Assembly: GCA_951230915.1 (NCBI GenBank)
Contig: OX579638.1
Location: forward strand, 1,072,696 to 1,136,695
Length of the DNA stretch: 64,000 nt
Source of the DNA: Antitrichia curtipendula
Lineage: Eukaryota; Streptophyta; Bryopsida; Hypnales; Leucodontaceae
Direction of reading: 5' to 3'
Part shown: in pieces, positions 37,113 to 48,467 of the stretch
Position numbering within the stretch: position 1 is the first letter of the stretch
How the letters are laid out: each line of letters opens with the position of its first letter
The notes under the pieces: model-generated
Database searches by the model: none
Seen by the model: the letters and a program-made list of their open reading frames with translations, nothing else
Told to the model about the DNA's origin: nothing
Translations under genes and position numbers: made by a program

Positions 37113-37676
37113 CGTGCAATGAGCAATCGCGCCACTTCCCTGCCGTCTCTGCCGAAACCATTCCCAACCATCATCGCAGAGTACTCTCTGTGGCTGCAGT
37201 AGGAAGTGGGTTGAGCCCTAATCCGTGCGCAAAAATGTGAATCAGTACGCGCATCCAACGCCATGATTGGAATTCCGCCTTGCACGACCCCAGTCGCTAA
37301 CGAATTCCCCTTGTGAGTGCGACCGATGCCTCCAGCCTCTTCCATGAATCCAAAGCCAGTGTTCCCGCCCTAAAACCTGCTCTCCCGCGTCCTCTTTAGT
37401 CCTGACTTTGCCACGTCTCCTAAACCCCAACCCTATCAAACAGCGGGCGTAGAAAGTTTTGTAAGTTTGCCTAATCGTATGCCCGCCAATGTATTCTCCT
37501 CCGATCAGAGCCTTCGGAAGTGTATTTGCAACGACGGAATGTTGCAGTTGTTCCGCAATTTGAACCCTACAAGTTTCTTGTCAGATCTAAACCCTAATTA
37601 TGTGTTTAGGTTGCCCAAATACGTCAATATTTTGGACATACGGCCAGAAAGGGCTCTGAGGCCGTTCAGGGGTTAA

Positions 37677-40600
37677 ACAACGATGATAAGGATGATTGAT
37701 TTGAACGTTCTCTTGATTTCAAGATTAGGGTGGTTCAAGATGAAGTGCAGGGTAGGGGTGGTTATAGAGGGAAGGCAACAAACTTAGAGAGATTTAAAGT
37801 GAATATGCATGTTTGCATGATATGCAAGACTATTTTTTGTAACATGGTAATGCATGGCCTATTGGTCCTACTTTCCACTGGTGTTAAGAATGCAACAATT
37901 GTTGTGGCTAACCATCGTGGATCGAGTTTGTGAGTGGGACCATTAATTACTTTGTGCAAAAAAAAGATGCATGTGGATTTTGGAGTTTATCTCTACATCA
38001 AAAAAACTTTGGTGTCTTGGATATGCTTTGTAATATGGAACAACGATTGGAAGGAGCATTGTTGAGTATAATCTGTTGGTCTCCAATGAGCGGCGGAAGC
38101 CGTGAGTGGAAAATGACAGATTTATACTCAACAATACTCTAACCAATGTTTGTTTTACTATGTAATCATAACATGCAAAATATTTCCCTAACCATTGGTC
38201 GCCATACACTTTAGGATTTATGTAAGCTTTTTTTATGCTATTTTTGGAATTTTACTTTTTCTTCATCGACACTAGCTCCACTTTTGCATGTTGTTCTTGT
38301 CAAGTTGTCAGTTGTTGTTTGTACATTGGCATAATCTGCTATAAGTGTGCATTGCTTTGTCTTTGTAATTTGCTATAATTGATGTGTAATATCACAACAA
38401 CTTATTTTTTGATGGCGCCTTTGTACAAAATTTCTATTTTTTTTTTAAATACTATGCGGAAAAACTACTATAAGATGCAAATCTAAAAAGAATAGAGTAT
38501 TTATTGAGCTTTAGTAGACTCTTACTTTTGTGGCTATTGTACTCTTATTAAGCTTCTAATGTTTTGGTGCAAAATTGATTTTGTTAGTAGACTTTGCTTT
38601 GGCTTTAGGAGAGTCTATTTGAGTGATCTTGAGGTTATTAATTCCATAAGCAACTACCATTAGATGAGATTGGAGGCTTCTATAGGGTTGTTTATGCTTC
38701 GTTCCAATGGACACTCTCTTAAACAATGGTCTGAGTTTCATGTTCACAAATTCAATATGGATGTTGAGACTGCTTTACTATAATTGGTTGTCTCAAGGCC
38801 AGGTTTGTCACGCTATGATATTCCCGCCAGTTATTGTGTAATTGCAATAATTGAATAGATTGAGCGTTGCCAATGGTTACGCCCGTGTTTTAACCGGAAG
38901 CGACATGTGTAAGTGAATGCAGAGATGGCAACAATGTTTTAAATTTCATACATACGCCATCGCCTAGTGGGTGACAGCAAGGTAGTTGGGGGAAGTGAGT
39001 TGTGGAATTGAATTGCAAACCTCTAAAAACTTAATTTAGTTGTTGTAAATCCACTAGTGTTTGCAATTGTCAGGATAAAGAATTTTTGACGAAGAGCATT
39101 AGTAGGACATGCGTGAGTTTCATGGAAGAGCTATTGCATTGTATTGTCCATTTATTTGTTCCTAGTACAAGTAGAAAATTTAGCCCATATCACTGAACTA
39201 AAATGTGTTGTAAATTTTGAATTGTTAAGTCTATAGGCCAAAAATCATCACTGTGAGTTGATGATTATGTCTCATGAATGAAGTTGTACTCTCCTATGGA
39301 TAGAAAAGTTTGAATTTCCTTTCTCTTGAAAATGATACCTTTTGTAAAAACTTCATGTATGTAATTGTCTTTTTAATCATGAAGTATTAAGATAAAGAGA
39401 TGACTTGAGCAGAGTGTCCCATCTGAATTGGATTTCAAATCCAATGTCACAGAGATGCAAGCACAAATATACATGGTCCTACTTGACTTTGAAGATTGAT
39501 TTGATTCCATGAAGTTGTGTATGAGTTTGACATTTCTAGTTGCCACCCAATTTGCTAGAAACCATCTATTGAGAAAGTGTGAAGATAATATTGTTGTACA
39601 ATATATATTGTCATTGATGCAAATTTGTCCAATTGCCTATTGTAAAGAAGCGATAAAGTTTGTTTTGGTCGTTTATAGGAAATCCTAGAAGATGATGCTT
39701 CAATACAAGGGTTGAAGCGGACCTTAAAAATTTCTTAATCAAACAAAACATATACTTTTAAATCTGGCACAATGTTACCAATGATTGCTTCATGTTGACC
39801 TTCTACATCCATACAAGTAATAAGAGATTAGTATTCTAGCAAAACCCAATAGTCCCGAAGGATGCACTCAATGTATTTTTTAGACATCATGTGCGAACAA
39901 GTAAATTTTCTACCCCTATTTATTTTTTAATAAATTTTGATTTAGCTCCAAATTTTTGGGTGTTGTTACATAATCAGTATATCTTTCATTTGAAAAAAAT
40001 TTGGATTCAATTGAAATCAACAAGATATCCAAATGCATAATTAAAGATTGCACTAAAATGGTTGTATTTTCACTTCAAAAATTTATGAAGATTGCATTTG
40101 AATGACAATTGTATTCAATTTTGGTATGCATAAACTTTAACCAAGACTTCATTTATTGGAAATTTAAAAACTATTTAAAAATTATTATTTACCATATAAA
40201 ATAGGGGTTTGAAATTTTTTTCCAACTATATAATGTATGTATTTTCTTACAAAAATTTTAAGTAATTATTTCAAATAAAAAAGAATTTCAAAAATTCACA
40301 ATATGAAATTTCAACATAGTATAACATACAGTAATTTTTTCAAACTACTTAAATAATTTTTCACCATATAAAATAGGGGTTGTAGATTTTATTTACACGT
40401 GATCCAAAGAATACATTGAGTGCATTTCCCGGGTCAATAGTGCATTCTATACAAATACTCACATGATCCCAAGGTATACTATTTCCTTTACAATAGACAA
40501 ATTTACCAAAAAATAGAGGACCTTGTTATCCTTCTCAAGTTGAAATCACATTACTGACAATGAGCCCACATCTTCATTTCTAAAGAGTGCCATATTCCAT

Positions 40601-43600
40601 CTATCCTAATTTCTAACTGGCTCCTACAACAATAGGTTTTCACAAAATTGTTAAACAACTATGTCTACTATATACTACTTTTTCCACAATCCAATATGAA
40701 ATTTCAATTTCCAATATGAAGCTGTGAAATCCGTGAATGTGGCAATCTTATGTTTCTGTGTACACAAGAAAGTGTTGCATAGCACTAGGAAAGTTTAATG
40801 TCTATTTTCTTATTACCAGACAACATCTACCACCAATATGTCAATCTATTGACCCCATAATTCTTAATTCATTATATATATGACCTTTGCTTACCCTTTT
40901 GAAGTTCAGAATCCTCAACAAAAACAAATTCAAAGTTGAGCCTTGATATTTTCACTATTACAACATTGTACATTGTCTCCAACAAGTTTTAAATGTGTTC
41001 CAGCTAACACACAAATTTCAATTCAATATTAAATCCAATTGAATTAAATTGGATGTTGAACATCAATTGAAACATACAAAGCAATTCTTGATCTAAATCA
41101 CACTGGCACTTTGCTCTACCATTTCCTTCCATTTACAGCCACATGTGCACGTCTACTAAAATTTAAAACCGAAGATAATTCTTGACATTCAATTTTTAAT
41201 ACCATGAGAGTACCAATGACGCTATGGACGCATCAACCAAAATTGCTCCATCATATTTTACATAGCGTGCAGATTATAATGCCAAGGTAAACAACACATT
41301 GCCAAAGTATTGAAAAAGTCGGATATGAAAGAAAAGAAGGCATAGTTGCTAAATTGATGTTCGACTCCATACCTAGGAATACGAAGTTTCTACTCTTATT
41401 TGATGAATGCAACATCTGCTTTGGAGAGGCACCTAGTCACTCATACTCCCTACAATCCTACCTTACACCATGTTTGTTCTAATTGGAGGAGAAATGTTCT
41501 TTTCAACTTTCAACTACAAAATAAAAAACTTGGAAGTTTTTCATGCGTCAAATCTAGTGGAAAACTATGTAGTCCTTATTTTTGGCCAACAATTGGTACT
41601 ATAGGCTACTAACCGCATAAGTGGACAGACAAAGCACTTCAACTTCAATAATATTCTCAACAAAATACTATGGAAGTGTAACTCAAAAAATTTCAATTCA
41701 TTGTAAGAAGGAGACTAGGCAATTTTGCATTTACCAATAACAAATGCATCCGATCAACAATGGCAGAATTGCTAGTGCGCGCAAAAGACTGCACAAACTT
41801 CACAAGTGCACTTACCAAGTTGTCTGCAATTTCAATCTCCATAAATTTGCATACAAATAAAAAATTCATTCTATACAATCAAAGCTAACAAGAAAGGAAG
41901 AAATATTGTCTTCTAATTGCATGGACATTGCAAACTACATGGTGTCTTTTTGCATAGTGGTCATCATAGCCAAAGATGACAAGTAAGGCCAATGACTCAT
42001 TGCAAGCTTCATCGACCATTTTGAATCCTGGTCTGTAAAACAAAGAGGAGAGCTCATTTTCTACACTTAGCCACTCTTCAATTGTCTTATGTGATAGTGT
42101 CTCAACTTCGGCAAATACGTTCCCTCAACAACCAACAGTAAAGCCAAGTTTATGGAAACTGTTTGGAAACTGGCAGTGTTCCAATGCCCTTAAGTATCTT
42201 TTAATGTCTGCCAGAGATTACATTTGCAACCATAAATATTTTCTTTCTAAGGCTTAATATTCTTCTAATTTAACCTTCCAACTCCTTTTATACTTTCTTC
42301 CTTTTAAACGATCTCCTTGAATACAATGCAATAATTGTCTTGATGAAAGATGACAAAGTCTGTATCCTAAGAGAAGCAAATTGCTAAGAAACTTGGCGTT
42401 AGACATTGCAAGGGGGTGTAGAACATTCTTCCAATGCGAGTAACCTGTCCGCCTCTACCTATTGTTCCTGCTCTTGTTTATATTTTGCACAAAGACAACA
42501 TGTACTACCAAGCATGCATGCGTAGGTTGCCTCTTGTTCTGGTATTCAACCATCAATTATACATGATTTGTAATAATAATGTGCCTATTACTCCAACCAT
42601 CTTTACTACAATTATCGATAGTAATGAGTAGTAAGTTGTAGACTACAAGATTGATGATAATTATATCATCTATGCTTTTGAAGATCCATCGCTCAAACTC
42701 GGCTTTCATGACTTATCTACTCCTAATGAAAATTCAGAGGTGTATACTTTGGGAACACTAGTAGTGACCAAATTGACAAAACATGAACACTATTTTGTTG
42801 AATTTGGCACTTTAGCAACCATTTTGACAAACTGTGCAATTGGTTATTAGCTTGTTCAAAATGAATGCTTTGGGTTGGTCATTGTTCTGATCTATACTTC
42901 ATGAGCATGTACATGAGCAAGGACTAATCATTGCAAAAACATCCAAACCTTCTTTGAGTAGTTCCTAATGGACATACTTCATACATTCAAAACCTGAAAT
43001 TTTTTGTTCATTGTTCTTCATTTCATTTCATTTCACCAAATTACTCATTCATCATAATTTGCGAACTTCAATGTGAGAACATGTGCACTCCTACAAATGA
43101 ACATTTCTTTTTAATTTCATACATTATGTTGCAAATGAACATTTCTTTTTTCATTCATTATGTTCCACTAAAAACATTCCAAATCCATCTTCCGGTCCTA
43201 CAAATTAAACTGAACTTTGGTTTGAACTAAAATGCACTTTGTTACTACTCACTAATACAAAATGACAGCTCACTTCTACGAAAACAAAAATTGAGTTAAG
43301 CTTTTCATTATTTATATTGGAACTTCACAATGCTTGTAGGAGCGCTTCAAAATCTTTTATAATTCAAATGATGTTTCAAACATTCACAGTGTTTCCTACA
43401 GTTTTCCAGAAATGGGAAAAACGACAATCTTTCAAATTAAAATAAAAACTCCTGAAATACATATAAGGCAGTTCAAAATAGACGTCATATTTTAATACAT
43501 GCACATCTAGGATTCATGAGTTCCAAAAAAATTGGGATGTCTTCCTTGTCTTCCATAGGCATCAACTGCAATGAGCTCTTCTTCTCCTACCTAAAAGAAA

Positions 43601-43687
43601 ATCTTTCTATGCTTCAAAACGAATTACACTTATAGAAACAACCATTACCTATTGTAGCCTATCATATTCTTTCAATCTTCCTCTTCT
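37677..43687. other. AT-rich intergenic DNA
   Basis: About 6 kb with no convincing gene. A segment around 40155-40215 is repeated in diverged form at 40330-40395 (shared CCATATAAAATAGGGGTT). A possible fragment of a replication-protein-A-like sequence is listed separately. Remaining short frames are scattered and lack domains. Confidence 0.45.
42434..42631 (+). pseudogene. Possible replication protein A large-subunit-like fragment
   Basis: A 65-codon frame contains DNMYYQACM and, further on, YMICNNNVP followed by IFTTIIDS. These resemble the C-terminal OB-fold of replication protein A subunit 1 (YYxAC, CxxC, then an extended strand). One cysteine of each zinc-knuckle pair is lost. Such domains occur in host RPA1 and in plant Helitrons, so this could be Helitron debris. 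The similarity is short and read by eye, so confidence is low. Confidence 0.28.
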
Positions 43688-43790
43688 CATTGAACACTTC
43701 ATTCAACAAGACGTCTTGTTGAATGAAGTGTTCAATGAAGACTCTTCACCAATCTCATTGAATACTTCATTCAACAAGACGTCTCTGCCT
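43688..43790. repeat. Perfect 50-52-bp palindrome plus a third direct copy
   Basis: Bases 43688-43737 are a perfect palindrome centred on GACGTC, with no spacer; one further base pairs on each side. The half-site TTCATTCAACAAGACGTC recurs at 43767-43785. The structure lies at the 3' end of the CACTA remnant and overlaps its last codons. It probably arose by inverted duplication of the short segment. Confidence 0.9.
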
Positions 43791-44539
43791 CCATGAGGTA
43801 ATTTTGGCAAATCTCGAGGGCCATCCTCGTGCATTTGCAAACCCTCAAAGTCTGAATCATAACCCATGGCAAATAGTCCTAGCTCTTCATCCTCCTCTGT
43901 ATGAATGTCAATTCTACGTCCCCTCACCTCTGTACGCAACACCACTTTTCAGCTTGGCTCGTCTTCGTCATCTGAAAAAAACACTTACTGACAATGTATT
44001 GGAAAAGCAAAAGATTCATAACCAAATGGAACTCGTGATCCAAAATTGGCCATGGTGAAGCCCCATTCATCTTTTCTCACTATAGCGTTTTTTCCTCTGT
44101 AATTTGCTTTAATCTTGTCACAAACCAACAACACTACGCAATGCCTTCCGTAATCAAGCTCAATGATTTCTTCAATTTGACCTATGTACTTGAGCTCCTC
44201 ATTCACGATGTTTTGGTCACTCCTCCCTGCGCGACATGGTTGTTGAAAAAATGTTGCCACTCCAAAGTCACATGTACTAGTCATGCTCTGCTCCGCACTT
44301 TTCACTCAAAGGTGAAAACCATATGCATACATGTTCTTGTACCTTTTCGCTTCACAAGAAGGTAATTTAGACAAATCCTCTACTTCTTGGGAAACAACCG
44401 CCCCAGCTTCAACAACATTTTGTATATCTTCTTGGAACCATTCTATGAAACTAGGAATTTCTTCCATCCCTAGGAAAAAATGGAGCTCTTCTTTTGTCAG
44501 TTCTATGTGGGTGCCTTTGACGAAACTCATATCGTGCAT
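43703..44539 (-). pseudogene. CACTA (En/Spm-type) transposon protein remnant, DUF4216-like
   Basis: On the minus strand one frame spans 44539 to 43703. It shows the downstream region of CACTA TNP2-type proteins: an acidic stretch ending LPSCEAKRYKNMYAYGFHL, then YIGQIEEIIELDYG, the KDEWGFTMANF block, and a VFF..DE....KVVLR segment. These are the order and spacing of the DUF4216 region. The frame is broken only by three stops: TGA at 44306-44308, TAA at 43985-43987 and TGA at 43949-43951. They fall where Arg, Gln and Trp would be expected. No indel is needed. No catalytic part of the transposase is present in the window. Confidence 0.7.
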
Positions 44540-44689
44540 TGCTCCTCTCCTAGCAAATCAATTTGTACCTCCTACAATGTAATTATACACATTTCAATGC
44601 ATTTCTACTTGAACTCAGCTATTACAATCATGAAGGTCTACAAATTTTCTTCAACTTTTCAAATCTATTTACTTCTGTTTTTTGTATTA

Positions 44690-45008
44690 TTTTGAGAAAG
44701 TGTTGGTGTTCTCATTTTTAGATCTTATGCATTTGTTTACAAATCAATAGAAATCGTTATTTTGACCAACAAATAAAAAATAAAATCTTAAATATAGAAA
44801 TTATATTTTTCGTGAATTTTTGAAGTTATATCTTTAAAATTCATTTGAAGAAAATCTAAATATAACTATATAATTTTGACCTTACAAATACTTTCTACTT
44901 TTTGTGCCTCACATTATCTTCTTTGATGCAAACTTCAAAAAAGTTATAGAACTCATTTTTATAACACATTTGTATTTTGTCCAAACCCCTTGGACTTTTA
45001 GGGGTTAA
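44690..45008. mobile_element. Truncated piggyBac-like MITE, related to 47810-48368
   Basis: Read on the minus strand from the TTAA at 45005-45008, it begins TTAACCCCTAAAAGTCCAAG, then GGGTTTGGACAAAA. It matches the element starting at 47810 through several landmarks: GCATCAAAGAAGATAATGTG, AAAAAGTT and CATAAGATCTA. Homology stops near 44690, where the other terminus is missing. Confidence 0.7.
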
Positions 45009-45235
45009 GAAAGTAATTTTTAAAGAAGTTTTTTTTGTTGTCCAAGCTACTGACTGAGCAATGAAAACTACATATCATATATAACTTTTTAAACATGTAG
45101 TAAAAAGTTATGAAAATTGTTGAACCTTAAAACTACTCCTTGGACACATTTTGTGTGAAAATTTCAAAGAAAAAATAAAAACTCCATTTGTAGTGAGCTG
45201 CCCAAAATCACTATGCCATAAAAAACACAGTTTGA

Positions 45236-45317
45236 GCATTTAGGGGTTAAAGTATGTATTGTGGTACGGAAAGTCATTCATTGGCAACTATTTGGCCTCA
45301 GCGTCGTTACAGGTTAA
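45236..45317. mobile_element. Two further TTAA termini
   Basis: Read on the minus strand, TTAACCCCTAAATGCTC starts at 45251 and TTAACCTGTAACGACGC at 45317. The first resembles the 21386 end, the second the 22489 end (shared AACGACGC). Left partners were not identified. The region 44690-45317 looks like nested, partly deleted miniature elements just downstream of the FYR-domain gene. Confidence 0.45.
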
Positions 45318-45512
45318 TTTAAGTACCTACCCAACATCAAATTCTGCTGTTCCACTCTTCTGATTCAGGGCCACAATTTATAAATGAAGGCTAAACTCTA
45401 CAACCATCGACCAAGAGATTGGTCAATCGAGCCACTATGCAAAAAGTAATGTACAGATTGATAATGACAATGAACCAGCAGTTCACAAGCCTGATGGATT
45501 ACAGAAAAAAGA

Positions 45513-47503
45513 CTACTGCCTCCCATCCAATTCAACAGTTTGCAACCTCCGCAACTTGGCAGACCAGTAGTGGCAGAACAAGCTACCCGGGCTACACCCT
45601 GCAAACTGTCTCGGGAACTTTCCAACGTCCTTCAACCTTTTTGTGATTCGAAACTCCATCAACCAAGATAGAGGCTTAATTTCTTCCTCTTTACATGCAG
45701 CAGCTTCAGCTGGCGAGTTCAAGAGCTCTTCCAACTCCAAAGGGGGCGAATCCTCATGAATGGATTGCGCAGCTGAATCCTCACGAACAGATGCTGAAAG
45801 GATAGCACTGGGTCTATGATCATCCTCACTAGGGTGTGGATGGGGTGGTGTTTTATGAAAAGCCAGGTCTCTGCTCAAAGGGCTGCCAGAACCTTCCGGC
45901 ACAACTGCTGTTTGAGCCATTTCCGTGTCAACTGTTCTCATGGGCACATTTGGCAAGTACTCTTGTCGCCTGTTAAAGCGTTTTCAAGTTAAGTATCAGC
46001 CTTTCATTATCACGAGAAGCTCAGACTCAAAAAATCGTGAATGCAGACTTTGAAGGAAGCATAATAAAACAAACCAGACACTAGAAAACGGCACAAATAC
46101 AGAGAAAAACATAACTCACAGTTTTCTTCTTGGATTGAGAAGAAAGCTATATATAGCTAACAAGCATTTCAGTTTCAGTAATATGAACTTCAAACCAGCT
46201 GCCTACTCACTGATTTAGTATACTGACCTGTTTATTGCAAGAAGAAAATGAAGAGGAGACCTAGAAAATCTGCTTAAACTACTCACCTATACTTCGTGCA
46301 TTTTTCTGCATCTGGTAGCTGCTGGATCAGTCTAGCAATTGTTGGATTTGCATATCCAAAATATTCAGGGCCTGACAAGGATAACTGATCAGAAACAGAT
46401 GCAAAATGATACACAGTAGCCAATTATATCAGGCGGAATGAGTAACTTTCATGAAGGTTTCTGGCTAGTGATTATGCACAATGAAGATTTACCAAACTAT
46501 AACGCCGGAGCTGAACAATCTGTACAAACAAAAATAGGCAATAACGCACCTGAAACATTTGCAAACGTCTTCTTGCCGCCCTCCTCTATTCGGAGTGCGC
46601 CGACTCTTTTTACGACCACGGTCCAAACTGCCGTTGCAGATATCCCTACCACTGGGTTGTTCTGATCATCCTCTGCAGTTCATCGACAATTAAAATTAAA
46701 CAAATTTGCAAACAATGATTACTCTCATACCTCCTGAGTTGTGATTAAAAAACCCAAAAACAAAACAAAACGCATTAAATACTACTAAGGAAAATACCAG
46801 GCGTAAGTCGAAATTCGGGTGCTTGTCCATCATCAACAATTTCGCACCTGTGACATTGTAGTCAAAAGTAGAAATTCAGAGGTGAAACGAGAATGGAAAG
46901 TAACTACGACAAAAGATGGACTAATACATTAAATTGCAGCAAATTCATTTATATTCTCACCAGTAGAATATTCGATTTTCGGAATTAAGCATGCTTGCGT
47001 ACGCTCTGCGACTTTTGTACCCTGAAGGCCTGCACCATCGTCACCAAATCTTAGAATTACCAGACTGTTTTAGATGAGAATACACTTACCAAACCAGGCT
47101 TAGGTAAGAAACCTTGAAGTCCAAAGCCCCAAGTATTAACCTTCCTTCCTAATACATATATAGTTATAGATGCCTGTATATAAGTGCTTCTTTCCATAAA
47201 ACTAGTCTGATCATTTTCTTAAGCCATCTAAAGTTGAACAGTAAGGGCATTTAGATAACTTTCAACAACTAAGATACATCAAAGTAGCAACTTACCAGAT
47301 ATACTTTTCACTGTGAAAGTTGGGGCGGTTCCATACTATTTTTCCCAAGTCATACACCTGAAGACTCGGCCCCAATTTTATAGGAAATACTGGGCGTCCT
47401 TGCACATCTCGAGGCACTTCTTCACAACGACGGCGCTTGTTGACAGGTGCAAAGTCCATTGGCTTCTCCGGGAGCACTGCATGTGGTGTAGGCATGAGTG
47501 ATC
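45513..47503 (-). CDS. FYRN-FYRC domain nuclear protein, 3' exons
   Basis: Exons on the minus strand, all with GT-AG borders, are 47503-47296, 47029-46961, 46847-46798, 46672-46550, 46371-46287 and 45969-45513. The joined reading shows a FYRN motif (FPIKLGPSLQVYDLGKIVW, then RPNFHSEKYIW and PSGYKSRRAY) and a FYRC motif (NRIFYWCEIVDDGQAPEFRL, then VVGISATAVWTVVVKRVG and GPEYFGYANPTIARLIQQLP). Phase is kept at every junction, for example YIW|PSGYK and VSG|PEYF. FYRN and FYRC form one module found in trithorax/ATX methyltransferases, JMJ demethylases and TBRG1, all nuclear chromatin or cell-cycle proteins. No SET or JmjC domain is seen, so a TBRG1-like protein is the nearest fit. The basic KRRRCEEVP just before FYRN may be a nuclear localisation signal. 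The tail after FYRC is Ser/Pro/Glu-rich and ends at 45513, though another intron could hide the true end. Confidence 0.85.
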
Positions 47504-47809
47504 CTGTCCAAAGCCCACCCTCCTACATTATTTACGGCAATAAAGAATCTATTATTCTGATTATAAATCTACCAACCTCTGATTTCAGCACCCCTATTGA
47601 ATATTCCTAGGTACGGTCATCCAGTGTCAATCTGTGTCTTACCATGGGACAAGAGAAAGTTGGATCACAGCAAAAAAGGAGAACCAGTAGTCCTATGCTT
47701 GTTCAACATTAAAGGACTAGCTTGACCTGTGCTGAACACTGGTCCAGAAATAGCGGAAAGTGCATCCCGGACATACGAGTGTGCTACACAACCAACCCTA
47801 CTTCCAAGC

Positions 47810-48368
47810 TTAACCCCTAAAAGCCCAAGGGGTTTGGACAAAACAACAATGTGCTAAAAAATATAGGTTCTATAACTTTTTTGAAGTTTGCATCAAAGAA
47901 GATAATGTGAAGCATGAACAGTAAAAAGTTTCAGTACGGTCAAAATTATAAAAACATTTTTAGATTCTCTTCAAATGAATTTGGAAAATATAACTTCAAA
48001 AATTTATACCAAAAATACAATAACTATCTTTAGCATTCGAATTCTTTTTTTATTGGTCAAAGTTGTAGTTTTTATTGATTTGTGAAAAAATGCATAAGAT
48101 CTAGTAATGAGAACACCAACACTTTCCCCAAATTGGTGACCAACACCAGGCAAATTCTAAACACTTCGTGCCATTTCTTTTATAATTTTTGTTTGACCGT
48201 GGCGATCTTAGTTTTGAATAAAAATACTGAAAGACAACTCAATCTTTTTCTTTTCGTTTTTAAAAAAAAGTAAAAAAAAGTTTTTTTCCACCCAAAAATG
48301 CTGCCCGAAGTTGGGCATTGACCAAAAAATGCGACCAAAAAATGGTCGCTTGAGCGCTTAGGAGTTAA
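47810..48368. mobile_element. piggyBac-like MITE in an intron, 559 bp
   Basis: TTAA at 47810-47813 and 48365-48368 border ends TTAACCCCTAAAAGCCC and (read inward from the right) TTAACTCCTAAGCGCTC. A CGACCA...TGGTCG palindrome lies just inside the right end. It lies in the intron between the 48613-48468 and 47503-47296 exons of the FYR-domain gene. It is homologous to the truncated copy at 44690-45008 in opposite orientation. Confidence 0.75.
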
Positions 48369-48467
48369 CATAAATAGAACTTAGAAATTTTCCATGAAAC
48401 CACCCTGGCGATCACAAACAAACACCAAAAAACACTGAGCTATGGTAATATATAGATTAAAGCTTAC

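Larger units (their letters stand above)
32034..37676 (-). mobile_element. Complete autonomous piggyBac transposon (5.6 kb)
   Basis: The element is bounded by TTAA at 32034-32037 and 37673-37676, the hallmark piggyBac target duplication. Immediately inside are perfect 13-bp inverted repeats, CCCCTGAACGGCC at 32038-32050 and its complement at 37660-37672. Excluding the TTAAs it is 5635 bp, about twice the length of the moth piggyBac. It carries one transposase gene transcribed leftward (33188-36712), an additional leftward frame before it (36710-37112), and about 1.1 kb between the transposase stop and the left end. Base composition inside is clearly GC-richer than the AT-rich flanks, consistent with a recent arrival. 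Perfect ends, intact target duplication and an undamaged transposase together suggest it is, or recently was, mobile. Confidence 0.9.
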
